Origin: Atherinomorus stipes
Taxonomy: Eukaryota; Chordata; Actinopteri; Atheriniformes; Atherinidae
Assembly (NCBI GenBank): GCA_023101725.1
Contig: JALJCO010013393.1
Coordinates: 434,001-498,000 of the forward strand
Direction of reading: 5' to 3'
Length of the DNA: 64,000 nucleotides
Each line of letters begins with the position of its first letter. Position 1 is the first letter of the stretch. The position numbers were made by a program, and so were the translations under genes. Below the pieces are notes generated by a model. It was not told the DNA's origin, searched no databases, and saw only the letters and a program-made list of their open reading frames with translations. Of the stretch, positions 33,895 through 45,279 are shown in pieces.

Positions 33895-34425
33895 AGCCAT
33901 ACCATACCATAAAATTTATTTATAAAGCAATTTCACACAACCACAAACAAACAAAATGTTGTACATTCGGGACAAATAAAAATTAATAACATAAGACTTA
34001 AAAAAAAAAAAATAAATAATGAAATGATAAAATTTAAGTAAAACAGAGGAAGAGGAGAAAGTCATACAATAAAAACAAGTCAAATCAGTGCCTCATACTG
34101 GATCAAACATGTAAGAGTAAAAGTGGGGTTCAAGATGAGTATAAAAAGTTAAAACTCAAGGGACCTGTCTGACATGCAAAAGCAGATTGTTCAACAGCAA
34201 TGGGAGAAGTTCTGTCTCTTCTGAGCTTCAGTTAGGTTTGCGTAGGTTGACAATCAGCTGATGAGCTGACCTGTGAGAGCGCAGTGTGTATGGGTGAAGC
34301 AGCTCAGAGACGTAAGGCAGGGCTGGAGCTCTGAAGGATTTAAAAACAAAAGGAATTTAACATAAAATCTCAAATGTGCAGGCAGCCAGCAGAGAGAGGC
34401 CAGAACGGGTTTGATTTGATCTTTC
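33895..34425 (-). mobile_element. LINE 3' portion with (CCATA)n tail
   Basis: The 3' end on the minus strand is TTTATGGTATGGTATGG, a pentamer tail. Upstream on that strand the translation includes LASLCWLPAHLRF, then PALPYVSELLHPYT in shifted frames. This corresponds to LHWLPV--R--F and APxYLSELL-PY of L2/Rex-like ORF2. 5'-truncated and frameshifted. Confidence 0.78.
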
Positions 34426-34439
34426 CTACCTGCTCAAAA

Positions 34440-35895
34440 AGTTCCAAAACCAAAGAAATGAGCAAAATTGTGGTTGTGGGGGTTGAGAGGTGTGGCTTGG
34501 GAACTGGAGGGCAGCCACAGACCCTATACAGAGAGGGCTACGGCCAGAAGGGTGGCTGCTGGAGCCAGAGGAATGGTTGTGGGATCCAGAGGAGAGTGCG
34601 GGCCACCGGGAGGAACCACCAGTGAACCGGAATGCAGCCCACAAAGAGAGCCAATGGAGATGCCAGCCACCGCGAAGCCTTTTAGCCCCTTTTTAGTCTT
34701 TTATATTGATTTTTATTTTGAGATTTTTATTTATTTGATCACTTTAGTGTTTTTTTTTCCCCATTTTTCTTCTTTAATAAAGTTTTCATTGTTTTAACCA
34801 CTGTCTGCTGGCAATCAGGGATGCACCGATCCGCCTTTTTTGGGCACCGATCCGATACAGATTTGATGTTTTAGTATCTGCCAATACGATCTGTTACTGA
34901 TACAGAAAAAGGAGGAAAAAAACAGCATGGTATTATTGGATGGTACACCTCATTGTATGAATACAGACTGGGATCTTTCTTTTGTGTAAGGCAACATCAG
35001 ACTTGGCTTTAAAGATTTTTACCTGGTTTTTAAAAACAGATTAATGTACTAAATACTTAATGACTGCAAACACACACAGCAATCTTAAACTGTAACAATC
35101 TTAAAGCAGCTTCACAAGCTTGCTCGCATAAAAGTATAACAAAACTTTCCCTGGTTCAGTCAGTGCAGTTAAATAAATGTTAAATAATAAAATACTGAAA
35201 CTGAGGGGGAAAACAACAGCCTGACCTCCTCAGTCAAACGTAAAAATAAACAGGAATAAAACTTATTTAAAATGGTTCAGTCAGTGCAATTAGAAATTTA
35301 AAATCCAATTTAAAATAAATGGCTGAATAAAGGAGCTGATTGGTAGATTTATTCAAAAAAGCAAATCATCTTTTTAAAATTGTTTAGTACTATTATGAAA
35401 ATAGAGAAATAGAGAAAAAAAAAAAAAAAATGAAAATAGAGATGAAAGATCCATGACAAAAGCAGCTAATAAACAAACGCTATCAGAGTGTTTTAACATG
35501 GAGGTCATTTCCAAACAGCGGATTGGATAAAAAAACAATAAAACAAAAACATGTCTCCCACACACTACCCTGGACCCTCAGTGTAAAACTCGCCATGTCC
35601 AAAAAGATCTAACAGCATTTTCTCCATTCTCCACGGCCTGTTGGCACCCATAGGATTTTTTCCTGAGAAACGTGGAAACCAAACCACTGCTTGTCACTCA
35701 AAAAGCACAGCATAGAAATACACTGAATAGATCTTTACCTACGGATCCCGATTTTTACCGATCTAGGATTTTTTTTCAATATCGGAGCCGATCCCAATCT
35801 GAAGATCGGATTGGTGCGTCCCTACTGGCAATGGCCTCTCTTTCTTTTCCCCTCCTCCAGCAGTTGCCAGTATTCTAAAAGAACCACCCCGTGAC
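34440..35895 (+). mobile_element. possible LTR-like remnant, split by a hAT element
   Basis: After the hAT at 34816-35824 is removed, a continuous segment contains an AATAAA signal near 34778 and ends ...ACCACCCCGTGACA at about 35896. That resembles the 3' edge of a fish LTR. The 5' edge and a second LTR are not seen. The open frame at 34490-34696 is repetitive in WLLEPEEW-type residues and not identified. Tentative. Confidence 0.25.
34816..35824. mobile_element. 1,009 bp hAT non-autonomous element with perfect 8-bp duplication
   Basis: Left terminus CAGGGATGCACCGATCCG; right terminus in reverse complement TAGGGACGCACCAATCCGAT. CTGGCAAT is duplicated exactly at 34808-34815 and 35825-35832. 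The interior is A/T-rich with no transposase. Subterminal CCGATC/GATCGG motifs recur at both ends. Confidence 0.95.
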
Positions 35896-36033
35896 AATTA
35901 CAAGTAGCATGGAGGTCAGCTGGATAACAGACAAGAAATTCAACACAGAAACATTGAGAAGAAAGAACAGAGCAGACGACTTCTGGAGGAAGGAGGAAGC
36001 TGAGATCATTCAGTGTCTGATCTTCTACATAAA

Positions 36034-36292
36034 GGGCAAGTGGGTAGCGTAGTGGCCAACGTCAGGAGCTGGGGCACGGAATACCCGGGTTCGAGTCCCC
36101 GACACGACACTCAGGGAAACGACTGTGGACCCCTGAGCAAGGTCCCTAACCCCCGCCAACTGCTCCCCAGGCTGCTTTAACTAGCAGCCCACTGCTCTCA
36201 GGTCCAACCTGCGATGGGTTAAATGCAGGGAACAAATTTCCTAATTGGCTCACTATTTGAGATTAATAAAGTATATCTTTTTTTTTTTTTAT
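36034..36292 (+). mobile_element. V-SINE-like tRNA-derived SINE
   Basis: A Pol III promoter head with an A-box-like TGGGTAGCGTAGTGG and a B box GGTTCGAGTCC (36088-36098). It is followed by the conserved fish SINE body (CCCTGAGCAAGGTCCCTAAC, AGCCCACTGCTC, GATGGGTTAAATGCAG, GAACAAATTTC) and a 3' end TTAATAAAGTATATC plus T run. The arrangement matches the V-SINE type. Confidence 0.9.
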
Positions 36293-36359
36293 CAGTCTGA
36301 CACTGGTGAGGTCACTCTGCTTTGCAGCATCTGTTGCAGCATTAGAACCAGAACAAGAG

Positions 36360-36710
36360 ATTTAAATAACTGAACAAACTGATGCAGAAGTTCTGATTCA
36401 GGACTGGTCTGAGGACTGGTCTGGATCCTGGAGCTGATCTTCCAGAGAAGAATGCTGCACAAGCTGCTGGATATGATGAAGGATTCTTCACCTCCTCTAC
36501 TCAACACAGTGAAGAAACAAGAGAGTGTTCATTCAGATGCTTCTTCTGGTGCAACACAGAAAGGTTCATGAAATCATTCCTCCCAGCAGACATCAGCCTC
36601 TGGAACATGACCTTGATTCTTACTAATTATTTAGAGAGAAAATCTATTAATAAAAAAATATGATCCTGCAGCATTATAATGTCCCTCAGGGGATCCATTA
36701 AGTATTTTTC
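36360..36710 (+). pseudogene. LINE ORF2 C-terminus and 3' end
   Basis: Near 36540-36605 the plus strand reads RCNTERFMKSFLPADISLWN-like sequence (a short shift is needed), which fits the N-RYKNSFLP-AISLYN tail of LINE ORF2. It is followed by ATTATAATGTCCCTCAGGGG, a typical LINE 3' UTR phrase. The V-SINE lies immediately upstream. Weak but consistent. Confidence 0.45.
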
Positions 36711-36879
36711 TTTTCTTTTCATTTCATTTCATTTCTGAAGGCAGCACTTCCCACATAACACCTACAGTCTACTATTAATCCCGTCATAGATTTAACATTC
36801 ATATTTGCACACATTCATGTCTGATCAAGCATTTTTCCAGGTTCAGTTAATCCAGCCAAAGGTATATTTCTTCAGATGA

Positions 36880-37140
36880 TGTCAGATCATTTTAGGGCTG
36901 TTACAATGCCGTTTATTCATGGCCAAATTGTCTGCACAGCGAATGCCAGGTTTTCCTGTTACCCCATTAAAGCCAAGGCCAGTAAGCTCATTTGTGGGCC
37001 TTCCATTTTGCTCCACAACAGTCAGGAGGACTTCCAGGCCTTTGCAACACTGAGCACTTCTGCAGTGGGGGCTCTGTTATGAATTATGTTGTCTAAACTG
37101 CCTCACCTCTGACATTTTCTTTCTTTAATCCTCACAAAGA
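36880..37140. promoter_or_regulatory. candidate conserved noncoding element
   Basis: Repeat-free, complex sequence with TTATTCATGGCCAAATTGTC, CCATTAAAGCCAAGGCC and ATGAATTATG. The call is inferred from texture. Confidence 0.22.
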
Positions 37141-37144
37141 AAAG

Positions 37145-38115
37145 TACCATCGCTCATTTTCTTGGAACAGTCTTCATACAGTAATAACCATAATTAACAT
37201 GCCATTGTTGGTTATTTGGGTTTGATTGCCATGGCAACTGATTCACCTAAGCTTGTTGAAGGAGGCTTTTCTCCAGACCCCTAATCTGCTGCACAGTAAT
37301 CTATGTGAAGGGGAAAGAGAATAAAAGAGAAAGAATGTATGAAGGAGGGAGAGGGCGTGACAGATAAGAAGAGAGCGAGACGGCATGGTGAAAATGGAGG
37401 GAAAAGGACGAGATGGTGTGAAAGACAGATGGACCATGGCTGAAATGGAAAACTAATGGATAAACAGGGGAAAAAGGAGACATCCTTCACAGTTTATGCT
37501 CTGGGATTAAAGATGATGCCTGCAGGATGCAAACATTAGACAAAATGAGGACACATTAACTCTGAAAAATCTAATATGTGAGTTCACTGTAAGCAATTAT
37601 TATGTATAGGCGGCAGTTTCAACTCTGACATGGTTGGTATCAAAACTGACCACTTAGATTGAAAATGATAAGTTAAAGGAAATGAATAAAGTTATTTTAT
37701 TGGGTTGTTCAACACAACAAGTGGAGACAGTAAACACGCCTGGACTAAAAGACTCACTGACAGAATCATGATGTGATAACGATGCAGTTATTTTGCAGCA
37801 GAGCAGTTTGTGTGCCTCAGTCCTCGTAACAAACTGAACTTAGAGCAACATCATCAAATGTCAGAGCCACTCAACTTCTTCACGAAAAAGTTTATTTTCT
37901 CTGCCTCTTGTCTGAAATGACAGCCAAAATACACCAAGTTTATCTTCACAACAACAAGGGTTTCATGCATATTCCTGGTCTCTACAGAGAGGTGGGACAT
38001 GTAAGGTTACTGCAGAGCAGTCAGAATCAAATGTGATACTGTGTCAGAGTAAATTCACCTGGAACACAGTACAAAATAGAAATGGTTACCTATTTCAGTT
38101 AAAACCAGAGAAAAA
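37145..38115. other. non-coding stretch, GA-rich at 37310-37480
   Basis: A purine-rich run that yields Ser/Pro/Phe-rich minus-strand frames without meaning. Nothing else recognised. Confidence 0.35.
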
Positions 38116-38120
38116 CAGCC

Positions 38121-39195
38121 CAGTTTATCTAGGAATTAAAGAAGTAATCTCAGGAACTGGTGAAGTGGTCCTAAGAATTAGTAATATAATCCTAGAAATT
38201 AGTGAAACAGTCATAGGGATTTATGATATAGCAGAGTAGTCCTAAAATTAGTTATGAGGTCCAAGGAATTACCAAAGAAGTTATACAGATTTGTGAAAGG
38301 GTATGAGGACTAAGTAAAGTTGCTCTAAGAATAACTAAAGTAGTTCTAGAAATTGGTGAATGAGTCCTAGGAGTTAATAATGTCATATGAGAAAAGTAAT
38401 CTGAGGAATTAGTCCTGGAAACGTGTAAACTGGTCCTAAAAATTGGTAAAGCAGCCATAGGAATTAAAAATAATGTTATAAAGCAGTAGGAATTAGTAAA
38501 CCAATCCTAGAAATGAGTAAAATAATCCTAAAAATGAGTAAAGTATTCCTGGGAAGTAGTAAGGCAGTCCTATGAATTAGTGAAGTACTCCTAGCAATGG
38601 ACTCTATGCACAACTGGGCAGCTTTTTTTGTTTTCTTATTTTTTTTTTATTGGACAAAGTGGTTAATTCAAGTGCGTCTGGTCATTGTTGTCATGGTTAC
38701 TGAGGTCAGGCACACCTGGCTTAATCAGTTTGCCCAGTAATGAAAGACAAGAAATAAACAAGCTGCCTTAAGTTCAGGAGGTAGTGGAGTTGTGAATAGA
38801 GCACATTAGTAAACTAGTCCTAGGAATTAGTCAAGGAGTCCTATGAAAAATTCCAGTTGTCCTAGTAAATAGTAAACTATAGCCCTAAGAATTAGTAAAC
38901 TAGTCCCAGGAATTTGTGAAGTAATCCTACAAAATAGTCAAGTGATCCAAATAATTGGTAAACTCAGAATAAGTTTAGTCCTGTGGAATAGAGTACTGCT
39001 CCATATGAATTAGATTTCTAGCTATCTGAGTGGATTCCTATGTTTATATCTTATATTTTTATCTTATAGTTTATTATGTTTTATTTTTTACTAACCCTAA
39101 TCCTAAGAATGAGTGAAGTAGCAGGAGTAAGTGAAGTGGTCTTAGTAAATAGTAGAGTTATGAGTAAATTAATCCTAGGAATGAGTAAAGTAATG
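38121..39195 (+). repeat. decayed minisatellite, about 21-22 bp unit
   Basis: Dozens of imperfect copies of a unit close to GTCCTAGGAATTAGTAAAGT run head to tail on the plus strand. Examples are near 38155, 38345, 38480, 38540, 38816, 38885 and 39165. Copies differ by several substitutions and small indels. The array is broken by the hairpin element at 38602-38804 and by non-repeat sequence near 39000-39100. Confidence 0.85.
38602..38804. mobile_element. hairpin MITE inside the minisatellite
   Basis: Right arm in reverse complement reads CTCTATTCACAACTCCACTA, then GTCTTTCATTACTGGGCAAA and GATTAAGCCAGGTGTGCC. The left arm repeats these with a deletion and a T-rich replacement. It is the same family as the hairpin at 53326-53536. 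Minisatellite units lie on both sides, so it inserted into the array. Confidence 0.8.
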
Positions 39196-39481
39196 TGTGA
39201 TGAGGAACTGTGCTACAGCAGAAGGTAAAAAGTGAAGCTGAGCAGTTTTCTAGGTGTTTTAATAGAGGTAAATATGGAAGCCATCGGCTGCTGCTGATGA
39301 TGATGAAGATGGATTTATATTCAATCGAACGTTTCCTGTGATGTTGGTTGCAACACAAAGACAAAGCGTGACTGTCCAAATGCAATAAACAGCTGGACTG
39401 GATTTAATTTGTAAGAAATAAAATAAAACGTGTGACAGTGTGGGGTCGTGTCACTATGCCTCCAATAGATCATGCGCCCTG

Positions 39482-39605
39482 GCTACTTGGCCACAGGGAT
39501 ATGCCGTTGGCTGACTGGTAAGCGTGCATGATTCTCACCCAGGAGTCTGTGAAATCGTATCCTGCCCAGGCCCTCGTTGTGTACCTTGCCACACGTTTCC
39601 TAAAT
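39482..39605 (+). mobile_element. tRNA-like SINE fragment, copy 2
   Basis: GGCTGACTGGTAAGCGTGCA (A-box-like) is followed by ATTCTCACCCAGGAG, a decayed B box (GTGAAATCGTATCC), then GCCC-GGCCCTCGTTGTGTACC. It is collinear with the minus strand of 26985-27110 up to TTGCCACACG. Confidence 0.6.
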
Positions 39606-39619
39606 GCACCAGTCTGGCT

Positions 39620-40265
39620 AAGATTTTATTTGTAAACTTCTGACATTTTTGGGGTGACCTTCTGCACAGTAGAAGAGTTTCCTGAATCTCCCTGCAAGTC
39701 TTTTGCTGCAGGTTTCTTCTCTCTTATACCATCATTTGAAAAATGTTAAGTTAGATATGTGTTATCTTGCAGGTTGGCTCCCACTGTTCCTACTGTCGTT
39801 CCATAATTTACAAACTTAGAAAATGCCCTGAAAGTGTCTTGCTATCTTCTCAAACTCCGTCCTGTCTTGTGAGCTTTAATTATTTTAATGTCAGAGTGCT
39901 TGGGAGCAGTATAGAGGAGTCTGTTTCTGAGGGACTGAAGTTTTATCACATGACCTTTGCTTGTGATGATTTTTAACAAGCTTTAGCCCCAAAAGGCTAA
40001 TTAAGGCCTGCAGACCTGAAAATATGGAAGCTCAAATACAAGATACCCAGCCTTTAAATAAAGAAACTTTATCAATTTTTATAACTGTAAAATGTTTAAA
40101 GATGAAAATGAACAAATAATTATAACCAAAACTTGAACTTCTTGCTCTTTTATAGATTTTTGTCATATGATTTTTTTTTTTTTTTATGAATATTTAATGA
40201 TTTTAGGAATGCTGCCCAAATGTTTGGTTGCTGCAGTGTATCAAATATAATCAAATGTGTGATTA
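39620..40265. other. non-coding stretch, no feature recognised
   Basis: A/T-rich with a 14-T run near 40172. No shared repeat. Confidence 0.35.
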
Positions 40266-40274
40266 AACTGACTA

Positions 40275-40530
40275 AAAACTCCTGGGCCAAACTGCTGGGG
40301 TAAACCAAATGCTGGACGTTTGGTTTGTTTGTTTTTTAACCAACTTCTGGGTTGAAATAACCCAATATTGTAGTCAACATAACCCAACTTCTGGGTCAAA
40401 TATTCAACCCAAAAGTTGGGTCAAAAAAAAAAATCCGGGTCAAAGTAACCCAGAAATTAGTTGGTCCCTTTTTAACCCAACAGTGGGTAAAACATAACCC
40501 ATTTTGAGTTATGTTTAACCCAGGAGATTT
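40275..40530. mobile_element. AACCCA/TGGGTT palindrome-rich MITE, TA-flanked
   Basis: Ends are inverted: AAAACTCCTGGGCCAAAC and, in reverse complement, AAATCTCCTGGGTTAAAC, with TA outside each. The interior is a chain of AACCCAACTTCTGGGTT-type palindromes in alternating orientation. A fish repeat of this style is common; its superfamily is not evident. Confidence 0.7.
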
Positions 40531-40736
40531 TAGTGTGAAGCTTTAATAACTAACAATCCTGCATGCTGGAACCATCTGTCATCAGGTTGCAGGACAGCTC
40601 TGGTTTACGTGTTATAGAAAGTCACAGAAACACTGTAAGCTGCATACTGAAGGGTTCAGTTAGCTGAACAAACAACAGTGAACATGAATTTAACATAAGG
40701 AAGTGCTACACATTCAAACATTAGCCTGGAAGTATA

Positions 40737-41477
40737 CAGTCATCCTCAAAATTATTCATTGTGGGGGTTTCAAGGTTTACAATTTTTTTTACACCTGTTA
40801 TCGGGACTTCTAACAGTCAGAGATGAATGATCTTCAGGTTGCAGATGGTGACGTCAAATAATGGTAAAGGGGTCTAAAAAAAAAGGAAGAAGAAAAAAAC
40901 ACAGACGCATCCCAGCGTACTCCTGCTGTCATATTGAACTCAGAGCAGAAACACTGTATAGAGCCAAAGTAAGATGCTGGATATTTATCATTTTCATCCC
41001 CGCGAACTGAAATGACGCAACGGAAAAATCTCCTTTATTGGGTGCGATCTGAATGGAGTCCTTGCAGAAGTTTCAAACAGCTACATCAGCTGACCGGATT
41101 TTTCCTCCATCTATCAGATACATAATAACCCGTCTTCATACACAGGAGAAAGAAAGCTTTCACAAACAGGGATGCCTATCAATGTTTCACTGCTGGCTGG
41201 GCTGACCCGAAGATACGGAAATGTTTTTAAATTGTAGTCAAAAATAATAATTAAAAAAAAGAGAACAACAAACAAAACTATCCCAGACACATTAGAGCAC
41301 CTTTCCCATGAACAGAACCAAAATACCTGTCAACAGGCGCAGAAGACTTTTTAAACATTAGAAAACCCCTGATTGCAGTGATTGCCTCAAAGTGTTAGTC
41401 AATCTCAACTTATTTCATTTACAGCTGATTTTGTTCCTTCTTTATTTGGAGAGTATGAATAGTTTTGAGGATGACTG
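40737..41477 (+). mobile_element. Tc1/mariner element, 741 bp, TA-flanked
   Basis: Left terminus CAGTCATCCTCAAAATTATT; right terminus in reverse complement CAGTCATCCTCAAAACTATT, with TA outside both (40735-40736, 41478-41479). Near 41340-41399 the plus strand reads TGAEDFLNIRKPLIAVIASK, then C and a stop, the C-terminal end of a Tc1/mariner transposase. The catalytic region is absent, so this is an internally deleted copy. Confidence 0.88.
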
Positions 41478-41499
41478 TACAGTATATAACCCCCCCCAA

Positions 41500-42920
41500 C
41501 AATATACTTTAATTTCACCTCATATTCTATACTCCTGTCTTTTACAATACATCCACTGTGACAGCATAGTGGCAGTGCCTCCATACATCATCTTCAAATG
41601 TGAGTGAGACCGTTGTTTGTCTGCTTCCACTGGTCAGCGCTGGTTTTACATGACTGTTAAATCCTGGGAATGAGGACAGTGTTGTGACAGCGATGTACTG
41701 AAAGCAGGAGGAAAAATGTGGAGTTTGCTGCTGTTCCTGTGTGAAGAAGAGTAGAAAGAGGCAGAAAGAGAAAGTCTGCTGTGCTGGTCAAGTGTGTTTC
41801 CATTTTTGCATTTGTGTCTGAGCCCTGCAGCTGCCAGGGGAGTCAGATGGGCCGCAGGACGTGGTGAATAAATCATGAGCTCTCTGATCATTCCAAGATG
41901 AACATTTATCTTCCAAAGAAGGACTGAAAGAACAACACATACACCCCCTCTTCCCATCCTCTTCATCCTGTCAAATCTGTGTGTACTCGCTAATTCTCTT
42001 TTTCACACATACAAGATGACTCCGGTCTAGATTCATGCCAAACTCCAGTAGATTCACCCCCCGGCTCATTTCTGCTGGAACTCCTCCAACAAGACTGCTT
42101 GTATATAGATAAGTGAGCATGGGGGGCAAAGGAAATTGATTCTCATAAAGCAGACATAGCATGGGCTTTATTAGCTAGTGATGTGGAGGAGTCGGTGAGG
42201 TGTGCAGGTCATATGTAAATGCAGTCAATGTTGAGATTTACTACGGCCGGAGGTGCTCTGCTTAGACGTGCGGTGTTGAACAGGGCCTTTTATGGTATTT
42301 ACCTTGCAGCAGTATCTTGATGTGTTTTCTTATTCACAGCGAATGTTTGTTTTCACAGAGAAATTTGTCTAGTGTGTGTTTCCATTAAAACAACCACGGT
42401 TTCTGTACTATTTTCTAAAAATATAGACTCTGACTGGACTAATGTCAACGCCTCGATTCTTTCCTTCTTTAGCCATTCTGTTGTAGAACTCTGCTGTGTT
42501 TGGATCATTGTCCCGCTGCAGCGTCAGCTGTCAGACAGATGGACTCACATTTGACTCAAGAACACTTTTGTATCCAAAGTTCATGGTCCACTCAGTGACT
42601 GCAAGCTGTCCAGATCCTGTAGCTGCATAACAAGCCCAGAGCATCATCCCTGCAATTGCTAGCCAGGGCAAAGTAGCTACAGATTCAACTATATAAAAGA
42701 CTTGTGTCTTGGATTTTAACTTCCTCAAACAGGTCCCAACATGTGAGGGTCAATGGAGCGCTGCCTGGCCTCATAACATCCTCTATATCTGCTTACCTCC
42801 GAGAGGCCTTTAGCTTTTTTTTTGTATAATTTGTACACAAATGACAGATTCATTATAAAGAATGCAGACAACTGCTGGGTCAGTGATGATGATGTCGACC
42901 ATGGTCGAGTTTTGACTGAT
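41500..42920. other. non-coding stretch, no feature recognised
   Basis: No element ends or exon-like segment recognised. Frames such as 41646-41966 on the minus strand lack motifs. Confidence 0.35.
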
Positions 42921-42936
42921 GTTTCACATACATTAA

Positions 42937-43438
42937 AGGTAGAGTCCGGAGTTCCCGGAGTGAACACTTTTCAAACTGAGAGCCCCTCCCCTAAGGCTAA
43001 TGGCCGCATCGCTCTTCAGTCTGTCAGCTTCATACCTTTCCTTCAAAGCTTGGAAGCGGGTGAAAGCCAAATAAATTTTAACCCTGATTTGCTTACGTGC
43101 ACTATCTAAAGTTCTTTTAACCACAGAGAACTTCCTTTTCTTTGCAGTGTCTGCAGTTTTGTGTTTTTTTTTTTTTCCGCTATAATCATGAGCTTATCCC
43201 CACACATTGTCATGCCCTATTAGCGCTGTCATTGGTTGGATATATATACAGAAATCTCTGCCCATAAACATCCTAAACACACCAAAACAAAGGGAAAAAG
43301 TGAATTACAGACAGGGGAGAGGGAGTTGCAAACAAACTCACCACCACACAAGAGTAGAGGCCCAACGGCGCGGATTGAGATGGATTTCCCTTGCACAAGT
43401 CTAGCGTTTGTTTTCAGGGAAAACTCCAGACTCTACCT
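42937..43438. mobile_element. 502 bp TTAA MITE
   Basis: TTAA at 42933-42936 and 43439-43442. Termini inverted: AGGTAGAGTCCGGAGTTCCC and, in reverse complement, AGGTAGAGTCTGGAGTTTTC. No coding capacity. Confidence 0.85.
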
Positions 43439-43679
43439 TTAAATACCACTAATACGAGGAACATTTGTATTGATTTTAGATTTGTTCAGTTCAGCATTCA
43501 CAGAAAAATGAGCATGTTCATTGGTCATGCACAAGACTGGAGGACAGGGAAATCTCAAGGACAGGGGCATCTGGAGGACTGGATCTGGATACCTTGCAGT
43601 CATTGAGTTGACCATGAACTCCAATACCAAAGTGTTCTAGAGCCAAACATCAAAAGGTGATTCAGATATTACAACAGCA

Positions 43680-44937
43680 TAAAGGTGCGTTCACACAAGG
43701 ATAGTCTGCTAGACTCCGTCCAATTGGGAACTCGACTCAGTTGGTGAGTGGTGATCTCCCGGACCGAGATCGCTCTCAGGCTCCACTTAAGCCAAACAAG
43801 CCAGAATGTCATCACCTGAGCATATCATCTACTTTTATATAACGTTGACGTAGTATTTTCTTTGCTTGATTGTTTTTTGTTTTTTTTTTTAACTTTAGTG
43901 TGGCACTGGTCTACTGTGCGGGCATATCTAAGATATTGGTAATTAGCACAGCTAATTGCTTTGAAAACTGCATTATTTCTATGTGCACTTACTCAGAAAT
44001 GGGATATTTTCTTCTGAGCATATATCACTTAAAACTTTCAGTTTTTTATTACTCCACGTTTGACCACGAGCAGTTTCTAAAGAAGTCCTACATGCATGTT
44101 TTTTTGCACCCCCAAACACGATAAGCCAATCACAGTATGCACAGCTAATCCAAAACACTCGGACATTCTCTGCTGGAACGTCTATTGAAGTGCATTGAAG
44201 TTAGTCCGTTTTTATTCGTTTTTATATCTTTATGTGTTTTTTTCAGTTTAAAATGGTCAAACGGTGTGCATGAGGTACATGCAACTCCTACACTAGGTAT
44301 TCTGAGAAGCTGGGCGACAGGGTGTATCTTTGGCCCTTTCCCAAGCCACATCTCAAACAAGAAAAGTGTCTGCTTTGGATAAAGTTATGCGGCAGACCAC
44401 AACATCAACTGAATGTGGATAAAATTAACGAAAATGTCTACATCTGTTCTGAGGTAAGTCAACATCATATGAGGCTTTGCTGGAAAGAAATATGAAGTTA
44501 TCTTTAACATCCCTAATATTAGTTTAAGTTAGCTAACGCTAGCCAAACATGCTAGTTTTTTTTACTTCGGTAATGGTACATAAGAGATCAGCTATAGCTG
44601 TCATGTAGTATAGGTGTCATGTAGTTGCGTCGGTAATGACCCTGTAAATATGGCTCTGGCTGCCAAGCTCCAGCTAGACTCTACTCCGCTCCCGTGGCTG
44701 TTTAATCAGTTTTTGGCAGACGGTCACTTTTTGGCACAACAACGGCGTCTGCTGTCTGTGTTGACAGCTGTCATCTCCCGAGATGTCACATAGCGCCTGT
44801 CACCGAATGTTGATTTTTTTTGTCTGATTTAGTGGAGGGGGCGTGGCTTAGCCATAGGTCAATTCCCCAAATAAAATGGACTTTCCAAGCAAACAGACTT
44901 GATTCGAATCAAAAAGGCTGGTGTGAATGCGCCTTTA
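43680..44937. mobile_element. 1.26 kb inverted-terminal DNA element (hAT/Harbinger-like ends)
   Basis: Left TAAAGGTGCGTTCACACAAG; right in reverse complement TAAAGGCGCATTCACACCAG. This TGCGTTCACAC type of end is common in fish hAT and Harbinger MITEs. No target duplication could be assigned, and no transposase is readable. A shorter relative may lie at 62829-63000. Confidence 0.7.
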
Positions 44938-45279
44938 GTGTGATATCAAAACAGCTGGATCTAAACTAAGAGTTGTGACACTTACTGGATATTATCCACA
45001 TTGACAGTATGAACTCATAGAGCCCAGAACTGTAAAAACAACTATACAGAAAGAATAAAATTATATTAATTTAGTTTCACTGATAATTTATACAAAAGCT
45101 GAATCAAAGAAAACTTCAGCTGACACAAGATGGAGCAGAATCAGTCATTTTTCAGCACAACACATTTCTGCTGACAGTTCAAGTGTTTCTTGATTTAGAG
45201 ACAACTGTCTAAAAAACTTGGAAACACAATTAGCTAACATCTACTTTAATGTTTTATGTTGTTGTCATTAAAGCCGTAA

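Noticed and set aside
34490..34696. Frame with repeated WLLEPEEW-like residues
   Set aside because: Probably an internal part of a retroelement remnant. No homology I can name, so no protein was called.
38121..39195. CRISPR or centromeric satellite
   Set aside because: The unit is short, highly diverged and single-locus; no spacer organisation or 100-200 bp satellite monomer.
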